From Oscillospiraceae bacterium (GTDB lineage Bacteria; Bacillota; Clostridia; Oscillospirales; Acutalibacteraceae): 64,000 nucleotides of DNA. Location: assembly GCA_015065935.1 (NCBI GenBank), contig SVPI01000001.1, positions 1 to 64,000 of the forward strand, written 5' to 3'. Under the pieces are notes generated by a model. It was not told where the DNA came from. It did no database searches and saw only the letters and a program-made list of their open reading frames with translations. The position numbers and the translations under genes are program-made. Every line of letters begins with the position of its first letter. Position 1 is the stretch's first letter. Shown piece after piece: positions 47,033-52,091 of the stretch.

Positions 47033-48309
47033 CTTAAATCTTTGAGCAGCTTTTCAAGGCAGGCATATTTAATTGCAACGCACAAAACCTTTGAAGCCGA
47101 TTTAATTTCATCAATCGAGGGGTAAGAAGGTGCAATTCGTATAACCGAGTCGGTTTCATCCTTTCCGTAGGGGAAGGGTGCACCTGCGGGGGTCAGCACA
47201 AGGCCAACCTGTGCACAAAGGTCAACAACTCGTTTTGCACAGCCCTTTAGAACCGAAACGCAAATGAAATAGCCGCCCTTAGGGTTGCTCCAATTAACAA
47301 TTTCGTTTCCTTCAAACTGACTGCTCATTTCCTTTAAAACCGCCTCAAATTTGGGGCGGAGAATTTCAGCGTGCTCCTTCATATGGGCTTTAAGTGCATC
47401 AATGTTCTGAAAGGCACGTGCGTGGCGCAGCTGGTTGAGCTTGTCAGGACCAATTGTTTGGAAACTCATTCTCTTTTTAAGCAGCATAACATTTTCGGGG
47501 CTTGCCGCCTGGGCCGCAACACCGGCACCGGGGAAGGTGATTTTTGAGGTGGAGGTGAAAATGATGGGCAGATTTTGATTACCCGCCTTTACACACTCAT
47601 CGTAAATGTTTAAAAGCTTGTCGCCATCCTCATAAAGGTCGTGAATGGCATAGGCATCATCCCACATAATTCTAAAGTCCTTTGCCGCAGGCTTTAATGC
47701 TGCCAGGCGGCGAACAACCTCATCAGAATAGGTAATGCCTGAGGGGTTGGAGTATTTCGGAACACACCAAATTCCCTTAACGGCTGAGTCGCGTACCAGC
47801 TCTTCAACCATATCCATATCAGGACCGTTTTCATCGCAGGGAATGGGGAGCATTTTAATTCCGAAATATTCGGTTATTGCAAAATGTCTGTCATAACCCG
47901 GCACAGGGCATAGGAACTTAATTTCTCCCTGCTTCATCCAGGGCTCCTCACCAAAGCCGTGGGTCATAGCCTGGGCAATGGTGTCGAACATCATATTAAG
48001 GGAGGAGTTGCCGCCAACAATAACCTGTTCGGGGTTAACATCTAAAATTTGTGCGAACAAATCCTTAAGCTCAACAAGTCCATCAAGGCCACCGTAATTT
48101 CGGCAGTCGGTACCTGTGCGGTTTTTAAAACCCGAATCGTTTCCAACGAGGTCGAAAATTCGGTTACTAACATTCATCTGGTCAAAGCCGGGCTTTCCTC
48201 TTGACATATCAAGAGCCAAATGAAGTGTTACAAGGTGTTTAAAATCAGATTTGACAACCGAAAACTCCTTTTGAAGTTCTTCCTTTGTCATATTAAGGTA
48301 ATTACTCAT
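47029..48309 (-). CDS. Aminotransferase class Ic (aspartate/alanine type)
   Basis: 426 aa. NYLNMTKEELQKEF start, LDMSRGKPGFDQMN, DCRNYGGLDGLVELK, CVPKYSNPSGITYSD and the PLP lysine in TSTSKITFPGAG. This is the PF12897-type fold-I subgroup, known for aspartate (and alanine) transamination. Expressed from its own promoter; the last small-RNA unit ends ~95 bases upstream. Confidence 0.85.
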   Translation of the reverse strand: MSNYLNMTKEELQKEFSVVKSDFKHLVTLHLALDMSRGKPGFDQMNVSNRIFDLVGNDSGFKNRTGTDCRNYGGLDGLVELKDLFAQILDVNPEQVIVGGNSSLNMMFDTIAQAMTHGFGEEPWMKQGEIKFLCPVPGYDRHFAITEYFGIKMLPIPCDENGPDMDMVEELVRDSAVKGIWCVPKYSNPSGITYSDEVVRRLAALKPAAKDFRIMWDDAYAIHDLYEDGDKLLNIYDECVKAGNQNLPIIFTSTSKITFPGAGVAAQAASPENVMLLKKRMSFQTIGPDKLNQLRHARAFQNIDALKAHMKEHAEILRPKFEAVLKEMSSQFEGNEIVNWSNPKGGYFICVSVLKGCAKRVVDLCAQVGLVLTPAGAPFPYGKDETDSVIRIAPSYPSIDEIKSASKVLCVAIKYACLEKLLKDLS

Positions 48310-48339
48310 TAATTTGCCTCCTAGGTTACTAACTAATAT

Positions 48340-48368
48340 ATAATATTATAAAATCAAGAATTTTTCAA
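48340..48368 (-). promoter_or_regulatory. Promoter of the class Ic aminotransferase
   Basis: TTGAAA (48368-48363) and TATTAT (48345-48340) with a 17-base spacer on the minus strand, ahead of an AGGAGG ribosome site. Confidence 0.55.
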
Positions 48369-48402
48369 GAGAAATGTGAAAAATGGAGGGAATTTTTATA
48401 AA

Positions 48403-48481
48403 TAAAAAAAGACCGATTTGCCGTTCAAGACCGGGACTGCGAATTAACACGGCTTACCACGGCGGCAAATCAAGTCCTTTT
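48403..48481 (-). ncRNA. Small-RNA unit 1 of the array (predicted)
   Basis: Minus-strand RNA of ~79 nt starting near 48481. Closing stem GACTTGATTTGCCG-type arm (48477-48463) pairs with CGGCAAATCGGTC (48423-48411), followed by U7. Promoter TTGATT/TATACT at 48516-48488 with a 17-base spacer puts the start at the stem base. No match to 6S, SRP or tmRNA signatures that I know. Last unit before the aminotransferase gene. Confidence 0.58.
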
Positions 48482-48487
48482 ATGGTT

Positions 48488-48516
48488 AGTATAACTTAAG
48501 GAAACAAAAAAATCAA
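48488..48516 (-). promoter_or_regulatory. Promoter of small-RNA unit 1
   Basis: TTGATT, 17 bases, TATACT on the minus strand. Confidence 0.6.
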
Positions 48517-48546
48517 TGTGGGGAAGTCATATAAAAATGTACAGGT

Positions 48547-48624
48547 CAAAAAATAACAGCGGCACCGGTGGCAACTACTAAGGCGAGTGATAACTCCCTA
48601 CGTACACCAAGTGCAACTGTTACA
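48547..48624 (-). ncRNA. Small-RNA unit 2 (hairpin family B)
   Basis: Minus-strand RNA ~78 nt. AACAG..GCAC..GGTG (48621-48605) pairs with CACC..GTGC..CTGTT (48570-48555), then ATTTTTT. The middle has TACGTAGGGAG and CACTCGCC, shared with the units at 49117 and 49813. Promoter TTGACA/TATAGT, spacer 17. Confidence 0.6.
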
Positions 48625-48630
48625 AATCAA

Positions 48631-48659
48631 ACTATATCACAATTATTATCCTTTGTCAA
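48631..48659 (-). promoter_or_regulatory. Promoter of small-RNA unit 2
   Basis: Consensus TTGACA, 17 bases, TATAGT, minus strand. Confidence 0.72.
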
Positions 48660-48731
48660 TTCTAATTTGCAAGTATAGGAAATGCTTAATATTGCAAAGA
48701 CAAGGTATGGCAGAAATGTTCTTTATGACAT

Positions 48732-48810
48732 AAATAAAATCCATCAAGTAGGTATCGGCACAGCAGGTGGCAAAAATGCCCCTGAAACCAAAATCTCAAA
48801 CTTAATGGAT
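48732..48810 (-). ncRNA. Small-RNA unit 3 (predicted)
   Basis: Minus-strand RNA ~79 nt beginning exactly at its stem: ATCCATTAAGT (48810-48800) pairs with ACTTGATGGAT (48749-48739; one G-U), followed by TTTTATTTA. An inner CAGG-GGC/GCC-CCTG hairpin is present. Promoter TTGACA/TAGACT at 48845-48817, spacer 17. Antisense to the degenerate ORF at 48682-49167. Confidence 0.6.
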
Positions 48811-48816
48811 AATGGT

Positions 48817-48845
48817 AGTCTACCACAACCTACATCAGTTGTCAA
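48817..48845 (-). promoter_or_regulatory. Promoter of small-RNA unit 3
   Basis: TTGACA, 17 bases, TAGACT, minus strand. Confidence 0.68.
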
Positions 48846-48953
48846 CTGCTGAGGCGAGGAAAATCTCAACATAACTAATGAGTTTGGAAAGAACAAAATC
48901 GTTGACTATGTTAAAAATCAAATAGGTCAGGGTAATTTGTTGGATGCTAGCAC

Positions 48954-49026
48954 AAAAAAAGCATCTAACTGGTTTACGTCTAGAGGGCTCCAATTGCCCA
49001 AAGAGGTTCAAACCATATTAGATGCT
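48954..49026 (-). ncRNA. Small-RNA unit 4 (predicted)
   Basis: Minus-strand RNA ~73 nt. GCATCTAA (49025-49018) pairs with TTAGATGC (48968-48961), with inner GGTTT/AAACC, then U7. The apex is GGGC-AATTGGA-GCCC, a loop shared with units at 49448 and 49945. Promoter TTGACA/TAAAAT at 49061-49033, spacer 17; start falls at the stem base. Confidence 0.62.
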
Positions 49027-49032
49027 AACAAC

Positions 49033-49061
49033 ATTTTAACCGAAAAATCAAAAGTTGTCAA
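49033..49061 (-). promoter_or_regulatory. Promoter of small-RNA unit 4
   Basis: TTGACA, 17 bases, TAAAAT, minus strand. Confidence 0.68.
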
Positions 49062-49116
49062 TACCCATTATATGCAGAATTCACACGATTATTCCTTTGA
49101 CGAAAGCGGTAGACAA

Positions 49117-49184
49117 ATAAAAAACAGCAGTACCTGTTACAAGAGCGAGCAAAAGCCCCCCACGTAGTCAGGATACTACTGTTA
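49117..49184 (-). ncRNA. Small-RNA unit 5 (family B, degenerate promoter)
   Basis: AACAGTAGTATCC (49183-49171) pairs with GGTACTGCTGTT (49134-49123) followed by U6. The stem is intact with several base changes relative to the copy at 49813 that keep pairing. The only promoter-like pair, TTGAGA/TATAAC at 49209-49181, has its -10 inside the stem, so this unit may be silent or differently started. Confidence 0.42.
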
Positions 49185-49200
49185 TAAACAAAAATAAAGT

Positions 49201-49470
49201 AATTCTCAATATCTCGCTGATTTAAAAAATCCGCAAGGCGTACGTCCGAGATGTTAAAGAGAATTACTCGGATAATAGGGAAGATGTTACGCAAGCTCCC
49301 GATGCCAAAAAAGTTGACCCTGAGACAAACGCCCGAAGCGCTCTTGCTTCTCCATCTTCTGTTGCTATTATACACGATTTTACCGGAAATGGCAAGGAAA
49401 ATTATCAAAAGCGAAGATGGTACCAATGTAAATCTATGCTATGTAGATAAAAAAGAATCGGAAATAGGCT
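49201..49470 (+). pseudogene. Frameshifted ORF remnants, second toxin-tail-like copy (5' part)
   Basis: Consecutive frames read NSQYLADLKNPQG, then (shifted) VKENYSDNREDVTQAPDAKK and IIHDFTGNGKENYQ, then IIKSEDGTNVNLCYVDKKES. These look like pieces of one multidomain protein broken by at least two frameshifts. No intact ORF longer than ~73 codons. Function not assigned. Confidence 0.3.
49270..49360 (-). ncRNA. Possible small-RNA unit 6 (weak)
   Basis: Promoter TTGCCA/TATAAT at 49395-49367 (spacer 17) is strong. GAAGATG (49359-49353) can pair with CATCTTC (49286-49280) and GCAAG with CTTGC inside, but no U-tract follows, so the 3' end is not defined. Included because the start again coincides with a stem base. 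Confidence 0.3.
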
Positions 49471-49516
49471 GAAAGTTAATAGGCTACAATTGCCGTTACT
49501 CAGCTATTCCGATTCC
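49448..49516 (-). ncRNA. Small-RNA unit 7 (predicted)
   Basis: Minus-strand RNA ~69 nt. GAATCGGAATAGCTG (49515-49501) pairs with CAGCCTATTTCCGATTC (49471-49455), about 15 bp with two bulges, then U6. Apex AAC-GGC-AATTGTA-GCC-TATTA, nearly identical to the first domain of the RNA at 49945-50222. Promoter TTGACA/TACACT at 49551-49523, spacer 17. Confidence 0.65.
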
Positions 49517-49522
49517 AACAAC

Positions 49523-49551
49523 AGTGTAACATAAAACAACACTGCTGTCAA
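49523..49551 (-). promoter_or_regulatory. Promoter of small-RNA unit 7
   Basis: TTGACA, 17 bases, TACACT, minus strand. About 45 bases upstream of this -35 are alignable with the region upstream of the unit 4 -35. Confidence 0.68.
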
Positions 49552-49656
49552 TACTAATTATATGCAAAATTCTTGTGAATACTTCTTTGAGAAAAGCGGT
49601 GTAAAACTTGAAAGTTGATAGTTTTTATTATTATAAAGTTGCGCTTATAGTATTGG

Positions 49657-49730
49657 CAAAAAAAGCAGATAACATATCCAACGGAAACATAGTTTCTGCG
49701 ATTGGCTCAAAGGCCGATATGTCATCTGCT
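49657..49730 (-). ncRNA. Small-RNA unit 8 (predicted)
   Basis: Minus-strand RNA ~74 nt starting exactly at a 15-bp stem: AGCAGATGACATATC (49730-49716) with GATATGTTATCTGCT (49678-49664, one G-U), followed by U7. Inner CGG/CCG and AAAC/GTTT pairings. Promoter TTGATA/TATGCT at 49765-49737, spacer 17. Confidence 0.64.
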
Positions 49731-49736
49731 AATCAT

Positions 49737-49765
49737 AGCATATGCGATTCTGCCGAAAATATCAA
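49737..49765 (-). promoter_or_regulatory. Promoter of small-RNA unit 8
   Basis: TTGATA, 17 bases, TATGCT, minus strand. Confidence 0.58.
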
Positions 49766-49812
49766 GGAAAATTTTAAAAATCGTGGATATTCCTTTGATG
49801 AAAGCGGTAGAC

Positions 49813-49884
49813 AAATAAAAAACAGCCGCACCGGTTACAAGAGCGAGCCAAGGCTCCCCACGTAGTGACGGTGCAACTGTTCTA
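49813..49884 (-). ncRNA. Small-RNA unit 9 (hairpin family B)
   Basis: Minus-strand RNA ~72 nt. AACAGTTGCACCG (49881-49869) pairs with CGGTGCGGCTGTT (49833-49821), then TTTTATT. Inner GAGCC/GGCTC hairpin and a TACGTGGGG element shared with units at 48547 and 49117. Promoter TTGACA/TATATT at 49919-49891, spacer 17. Confidence 0.65.
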
Positions 49885-49890
49885 AAAATG

Positions 49891-49919
49891 AATATAACAC
49901 AGCTTTTTCCTTTTGTCAA
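49891..49919 (-). promoter_or_regulatory. Promoter of small-RNA unit 9
   Basis: TTGACA, 17 bases, TATATT, minus strand. Its -35 overlaps a weaker plus-strand TTGTCA/TATAAT (49913-49943, 19-base spacer). Confidence 0.72.
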
Positions 49920-49944
49920 TAAAACAAAAAACTTACTTATAATA

Positions 49945-50222
49945 GCGAAAATTAAAGACACCGCCCATCGATTAAACGATGTGGGGCGCCCCAAATCCAA
50001 AATTGAGGGATACGCCCTAGAAAGCGGTGTCTTTTAACATTTCTATTCACTAACCGGCTCACCAAACGAGTTGGTCACCATCCTCGAAAACGAGGCGAAG
50101 AATAGAAGTTTGCTTGACCTCAGCAATACGGTTTAAAAACCTCCTGCGAACTGGTCAAGCAAATTGTGCAAAATTGGTTATCCCTGAATAGGCTGCAATT
50201 GCCGTTGGGGGAACCAATCCGC
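49945..50222 (-). ncRNA. Predicted ~278-nt structured RNA with four stem domains
   Basis: Starts near 50222 from TTGACT/TATAAT (50257-50229, spacer 17). D1: ATTGGTT/AACCAAT (50218-50212 with 50179-50173) capped by CCC-AAC-GGC-AATTGCA-GCC-TATTCA-GGG. D2: TTTGCTTGACC/GGTCAAGCAAA (50163-50153 with 50119-50109) enclosing GGTTT/AAACC. D3: TTCTATTC/GAATAGAA (50107-50100 with 50048-50041) enclosing CCTCG-TTTT-CGAGG. D4: AAAGACACCGC/GCGGTGTCTTT (50034-50024 with 49964-49954) enclosing further pairs, then TAATTTT. I do not recognise the family. Confidence 0.55.
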
Positions 50223-50228
50223 AAAAAA

Positions 50229-50257
50229 ATTATAGAATATTTTTGCCAAAAAGTCAA
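50229..50257 (-). promoter_or_regulatory. Promoter of the four-domain RNA
   Basis: TTGACT, 17 bases, perfect TATAAT, minus strand. Confidence 0.75.
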
Positions 50258-50336
50258 GATAAATATATAGACTGCTTCGGGTTTGCTTGGGTGAATTTGC
50301 GGTTCTCATCCTGCCACACCAAGGAAGATAAATAAA

Positions 50337-50378
50337 CAAAACGCTCAAACTTTAATCGGTCAGAGCGTTTTTAATTTT
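50337..50378. terminator. Terminator of the four-helix-bundle gene
   Basis: AAAACGCTC (50338-50346) pairs with GAGCGTTTTT (50363-50372) around a 16-base loop. T-rich on both exits, so bidirectional; it isolates the small-RNA array from the gene at 50378. Confidence 0.75.
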
Positions 50379-50722
50379 TAACTGTTTTGTTTAGCAGTGT
50401 TGATAGAAGAAATCAAAATTCGTTTGATTTCTATACAGTTGTCAAGAATAGTTTTATCGTTATAATATCCGCTTTCCAAAAGCAACTCTATCCAATATTC
50501 ACTTTCACTACATTCTTTTAGGGCGATTTGTAATTTAGCCATAAAATCCGCTTTGCCGTGAGCGTAAAAAGCTTCTCTTATGTTTGCACCGATACTTGTT
50601 CCTGAACGCAAAAACTGATTGATAAGAGCACTTTCACACTTTGCTTCTCGCAATTCTTTACATACCTTTATTACATCAAGCGCGAACGCTTTTGATTTTA
50701 TCATTAAAGGACTTTCTTTCAT
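50378..50722 (-). CDS. Four-helix-bundle protein (S23, rRNA-intervening-sequence type)
   Basis: 114 aa from the ATG preceded by AGAGGTG. SKAFALDVIKVCKELREAK, FLRSGTSIGANIREA and LQIALKECSESEYWIELLLE follow the S23/IVP family, known as inserts in 23S rRNA genes and as free chromosomal genes; the Avd protein of diversity-generating retroelements shares the fold. No rRNA gene or reverse transcriptase is nearby. Function unknown. Confidence 0.85.
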   Translation of the reverse strand: MKESPLMIKSKAFALDVIKVCKELREAKCESALINQFLRSGTSIGANIREAFYAHGKADFMAKLQIALKECSESEYWIELLLESGYYNDKTILDNCIEIKRILISSINTAKQNS

Positions 50723-50787
50723 TGCTATCACCTCTTAAGCTAATTATACTTTGCATAAATTTAAAAAGCAAGGCAAAGCTTTGCAAA

Positions 50788-50870
50788 ACACTTCTTCACT
50801 ATTCACTATTACTTATTACTTCCAAAAATCCTCTATATAAAAGCGTAGAGAATAGTGAAAAGTGAAGAGT
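50788..50870. repeat. Imperfect inverted repeat of CACTATTC/GAATAGTG type
   Basis: CACTTCTTCACTATTCAC near 50788 is roughly inverted as GAATAGTGAAAAGTGAAGAG near 50848. Such simple ACTATT tracts are common intergenic repeats; it lies between the S23 gene and the tRNA terminator. Confidence 0.45.
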
Positions 50871-50871
50871 G

Positions 50872-50909
50872 AAAAAGTAAAATCCCCATTCTTGCGAATG
50901 AGGATTTTT
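50872..50909 (-). terminator. Terminator of the tRNA transcript
   Basis: On the minus strand AAATCC-CATTC-GCAA-GAATG-GGATTT is followed by TACTTTTTC, directly after the encoded CCA of tRNA-Gln. Confidence 0.7.
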
Positions 50910-50983
50910 GGCTGGGGTGGCAGGATTCGAACCTACGAATGCAGCAGTCAAAGTGCTGTGTCTTACCGCTTGACGACACCCCA
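50909..50983 (-). tRNA. tRNA-Gln (anticodon TTG)
   Basis: Cloverleaf: acceptor TGGGGTG/CACCCCA, D arm, anticodon loop CTTTGAC with TTG, T arm GTTCGAATC; discriminator G and encoded CCA (50911-50909). Co-transcribed behind tRNA-His. Confidence 0.95.
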
Positions 50984-51003
50984 AAATGGATATAAAAAAA
51001 GTG

Positions 51004-51080
<77 letters not shown>

Positions 51081-51095
51081 CATAGACACTAGATT

Positions 51096-51123
51096 ATTAT
51101 AGCATAGAAAAATGATTTGTCAA
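51096..51123 (-). promoter_or_regulatory. tRNA promoter
   Basis: TTGACA (51123-51118), 16 bases, TATAAT (51101-51096) on the minus strand, 16 bases upstream of tRNA-His. Confidence 0.75.
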
Positions 51124-51140
51124 TAGAAAATTTGGAAAAA

Positions 51141-51641
51141 TCACAGCACTCTTTTAAGCTGTGGCACCACCAATTTGTTTAGCACAAGAATTGTTACAAA
51201 CTGAACGGCAAGCAAAATTGCCGATTGGGGAATTCTGAAAATTAGCACCGCGCTAAAGGGTGTTCCGTAAAGCAGATGAATCCAAAAAGAATTGACAACA
51301 AGCCCTAATATAAACTGATTTATAAAAACGCAAAGCAAAATTTTAAGAGCGTTTGCTTTTTTATAAAGGAAAATACCGAAGCAAAGGCCTGTAAGCATTG
51401 CTGTTAATGTAAAACCGAAAAAGTAAGGTCCGATAGGGAAAAGAACTGCGCCGAGGAAATCGGCAAGCCCACCTAAAATGAGGGCGTAAACAGGGCCAAA
51501 AAGCAGCCCGCAAAGGGCAACTGCAACAAAGCCAAAACCAATTTTTGAGTTCCACACCGAGTAGGACAAAAAGCGTGATAAAATTATCTCAAGGGCAAGC
51601 AGCATTGCTGTGGCGGTAATGTTTTTAAGATTTTTTGACAT
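51141..51641 (-). CDS. folT: Folate ECF transporter S component
   Basis: 166 aa, about six membrane helices. ITATAMLLALEIILSRFLSY, the VALCGLLFGPVYALILGGLADFLG loop and FLYKK are typical of FolT-type S components. They bind folate derivatives outside and join the shared EcfAAT module (not in this window). Preceded by a THF-type riboswitch, which supports the substrate. Confidence 0.9.
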   Translation of the reverse strand: MSKNLKNITATAMLLALEIILSRFLSYSVWNSKIGFGFVAVALCGLLFGPVYALILGGLADFLGAVLFPIGPYFFGFTLTAMLTGLCFGIFLYKKANALKILLCVFINQFILGLVVNSFWIHLLYGTPFSAVLIFRIPQSAILLAVQFVTILVLNKLVVPQLKRVL

Positions 51642-51644
51642 AAA

Positions 51645-51682
51645 AATAACCCCTTTCCTCGCACATAGGGCAGGAAAAGGAT
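51645..51682 (-). promoter_or_regulatory. Ribosome-site-sequestering hairpin of the folT leader
   Basis: CCTTTTCCT (51680-51672) pairs with AGGAAAGGGG (51659-51650), the ribosome site of folT. This is the likely expression platform of the THF riboswitch, acting on translation. Confidence 0.6.
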
Positions 51683-51689
51683 TCTTTAA

Positions 51690-51800
51690 GTGCCATATGA
51701 AGCGGGATGCAAAGCACTAACCGCAGCCAAAAAAAGGCTTTCGTCCGCTCGGCAACTCCCCGTCCAAACGGCACTTTACGCTAGCACTTTTACTCTTCTA
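51690..51800 (-). promoter_or_regulatory. Tetrahydrofolate riboswitch
   Basis: Reading the minus strand, GCGTAAAGTG, GGACGGGGAGTTGCC, GCGGACGAAAGC and CGGTTAGTGCTTTGCATCCCGCT match, in order, the conserved segments of the THF-I aptamer as I remember them. It lies between a strong promoter and folT. Covariance scoring was not possible. Confidence 0.75.
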
Positions 51801-51815
51801 TTATTTGCAAACACT

Positions 51816-51844
51816 AGTATAATAAATAAAACAAATTTTGTCAA
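51816..51844 (-). promoter_or_regulatory. folT promoter
   Basis: TTGACA, 17 bases, TATACT on the minus strand; the start falls just ahead of the THF aptamer. Confidence 0.78.
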
Positions 51845-51884
51845 TATTTTACATAAAAATATCATTATGTATGGCATTCTAATC

Positions 51885-51913
51885 TTGACATGACATAAAT
51901 GTAGTGGTAAAAT
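51885..51913 (+). promoter_or_regulatory. rny promoter
   Basis: TTGACA, 17 bases, TAAAAT on the plus strand, giving a ~170-base leader before rny. Confidence 0.65.
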
Positions 51914-51984
51914 AAACTCGTTGGGTTATTTAATTTTAATGTTATTTATATATTTTATATATTTGATGCTAAAATTTTTAATAT

Positions 51985-52074
51985 TGGGGAGAAACTACGG
52001 TCCCCGCTTAGAACAGGTGTACCCGGCTTTAATCTGATTTTTTGTCTGTTCTACCAAAAACCGTATTTTTATAT
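51985..52074 (+). promoter_or_regulatory. Structured leader of rny
   Basis: ACGGT (51997-52001) pairs with ACCGT (52060-52064), and AGAACAG (52010-52016) with CTGTTCT (52046-52052); ATTTTTAT follows and the AGGAGG ribosome site is just behind. It could be an attenuator, a processing site or an unassigned riboswitch. Confidence 0.45.
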
Positions 52075-52091
52075 AGGAGGTGCATTTTCGA

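Larger units (their letters stand above)
48682..49167 (+). pseudogene. Degenerate ORF resembling a phage polyvalent/toxin protein tail
   Basis: One frame runs from ATG 48682 to TAG 49167 with a single internal TGA at 48850. It reads MLNIAKTRYGRNVLYDINKI, then after the stop FGKNKIVDYVKNQIGQGN, KKASNWFTSRGLQLP and YSFDESGRQIKN. The style recalls C-terminal nuclease/linker segments of large phage-encoded polyvalent proteins, but this is memory-based and weak. Three minus-strand small-RNA units (48732-48810, 48954-49026 and the 3' part of 49117-49184) lie wholly or partly inside it. It may not be expressed. Confidence 0.4.
49471..49865 (+). pseudogene. Third and fourth degenerate toxin-tail-like ORF copies
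   Basis: The plus strand reads VNRLQLPLLSYSDSNN, a stop, NTAVNTNYMQNS and FEKSG, parallel to the first copy's RGLQLP...VNTHYMQNS...FDESG. From 49608 a further frame ends YSFDESGRQIKNSRTGYKSE, almost the same tail as at 49085-49167. Stops and frame changes mark it as decayed. Overlapped antisense by units 7, 8 and 9. Confidence 0.35.

Noticed and set aside
49620..49661. Another promoter-like pair TTGCCA/TATAAT on the minus strand
   Set aside because: The spacer is 18 bases and no convincing hairpin or U-tract follows, so it was not counted as an array unit.
49722..50000. 92-codon minus-strand ORF across unit 9 and the plus-strand promoter region
   Set aside because: It runs through a promoter and an intrinsic-terminator hairpin, lacks a ribosome site, and its similarity to frames in the other family B copies follows from the nucleotide repeat.
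48403..50036. CRISPR array
   Set aside because: Units differ in sequence and length, each has its own promoter and hairpin, and there are no constant direct repeats with unique spacers or cas genes.
49945..50222. tmRNA, RNase P RNA, SRP RNA or 6S RNA
   Set aside because: None of the conserved segments I know for these RNAs (for example GAGGAAAGTCC, GTCAGGTCCGGAAGGAAGCAGC, the tRNA-like ends of tmRNA) is present on either strand, and the four-domain layout differs.
50378..50722. Diversity-generating retroelement (Avd-like gene)
   Set aside because: No reverse transcriptase and no template/variable repeat pair was seen near the four-helix-bundle gene.
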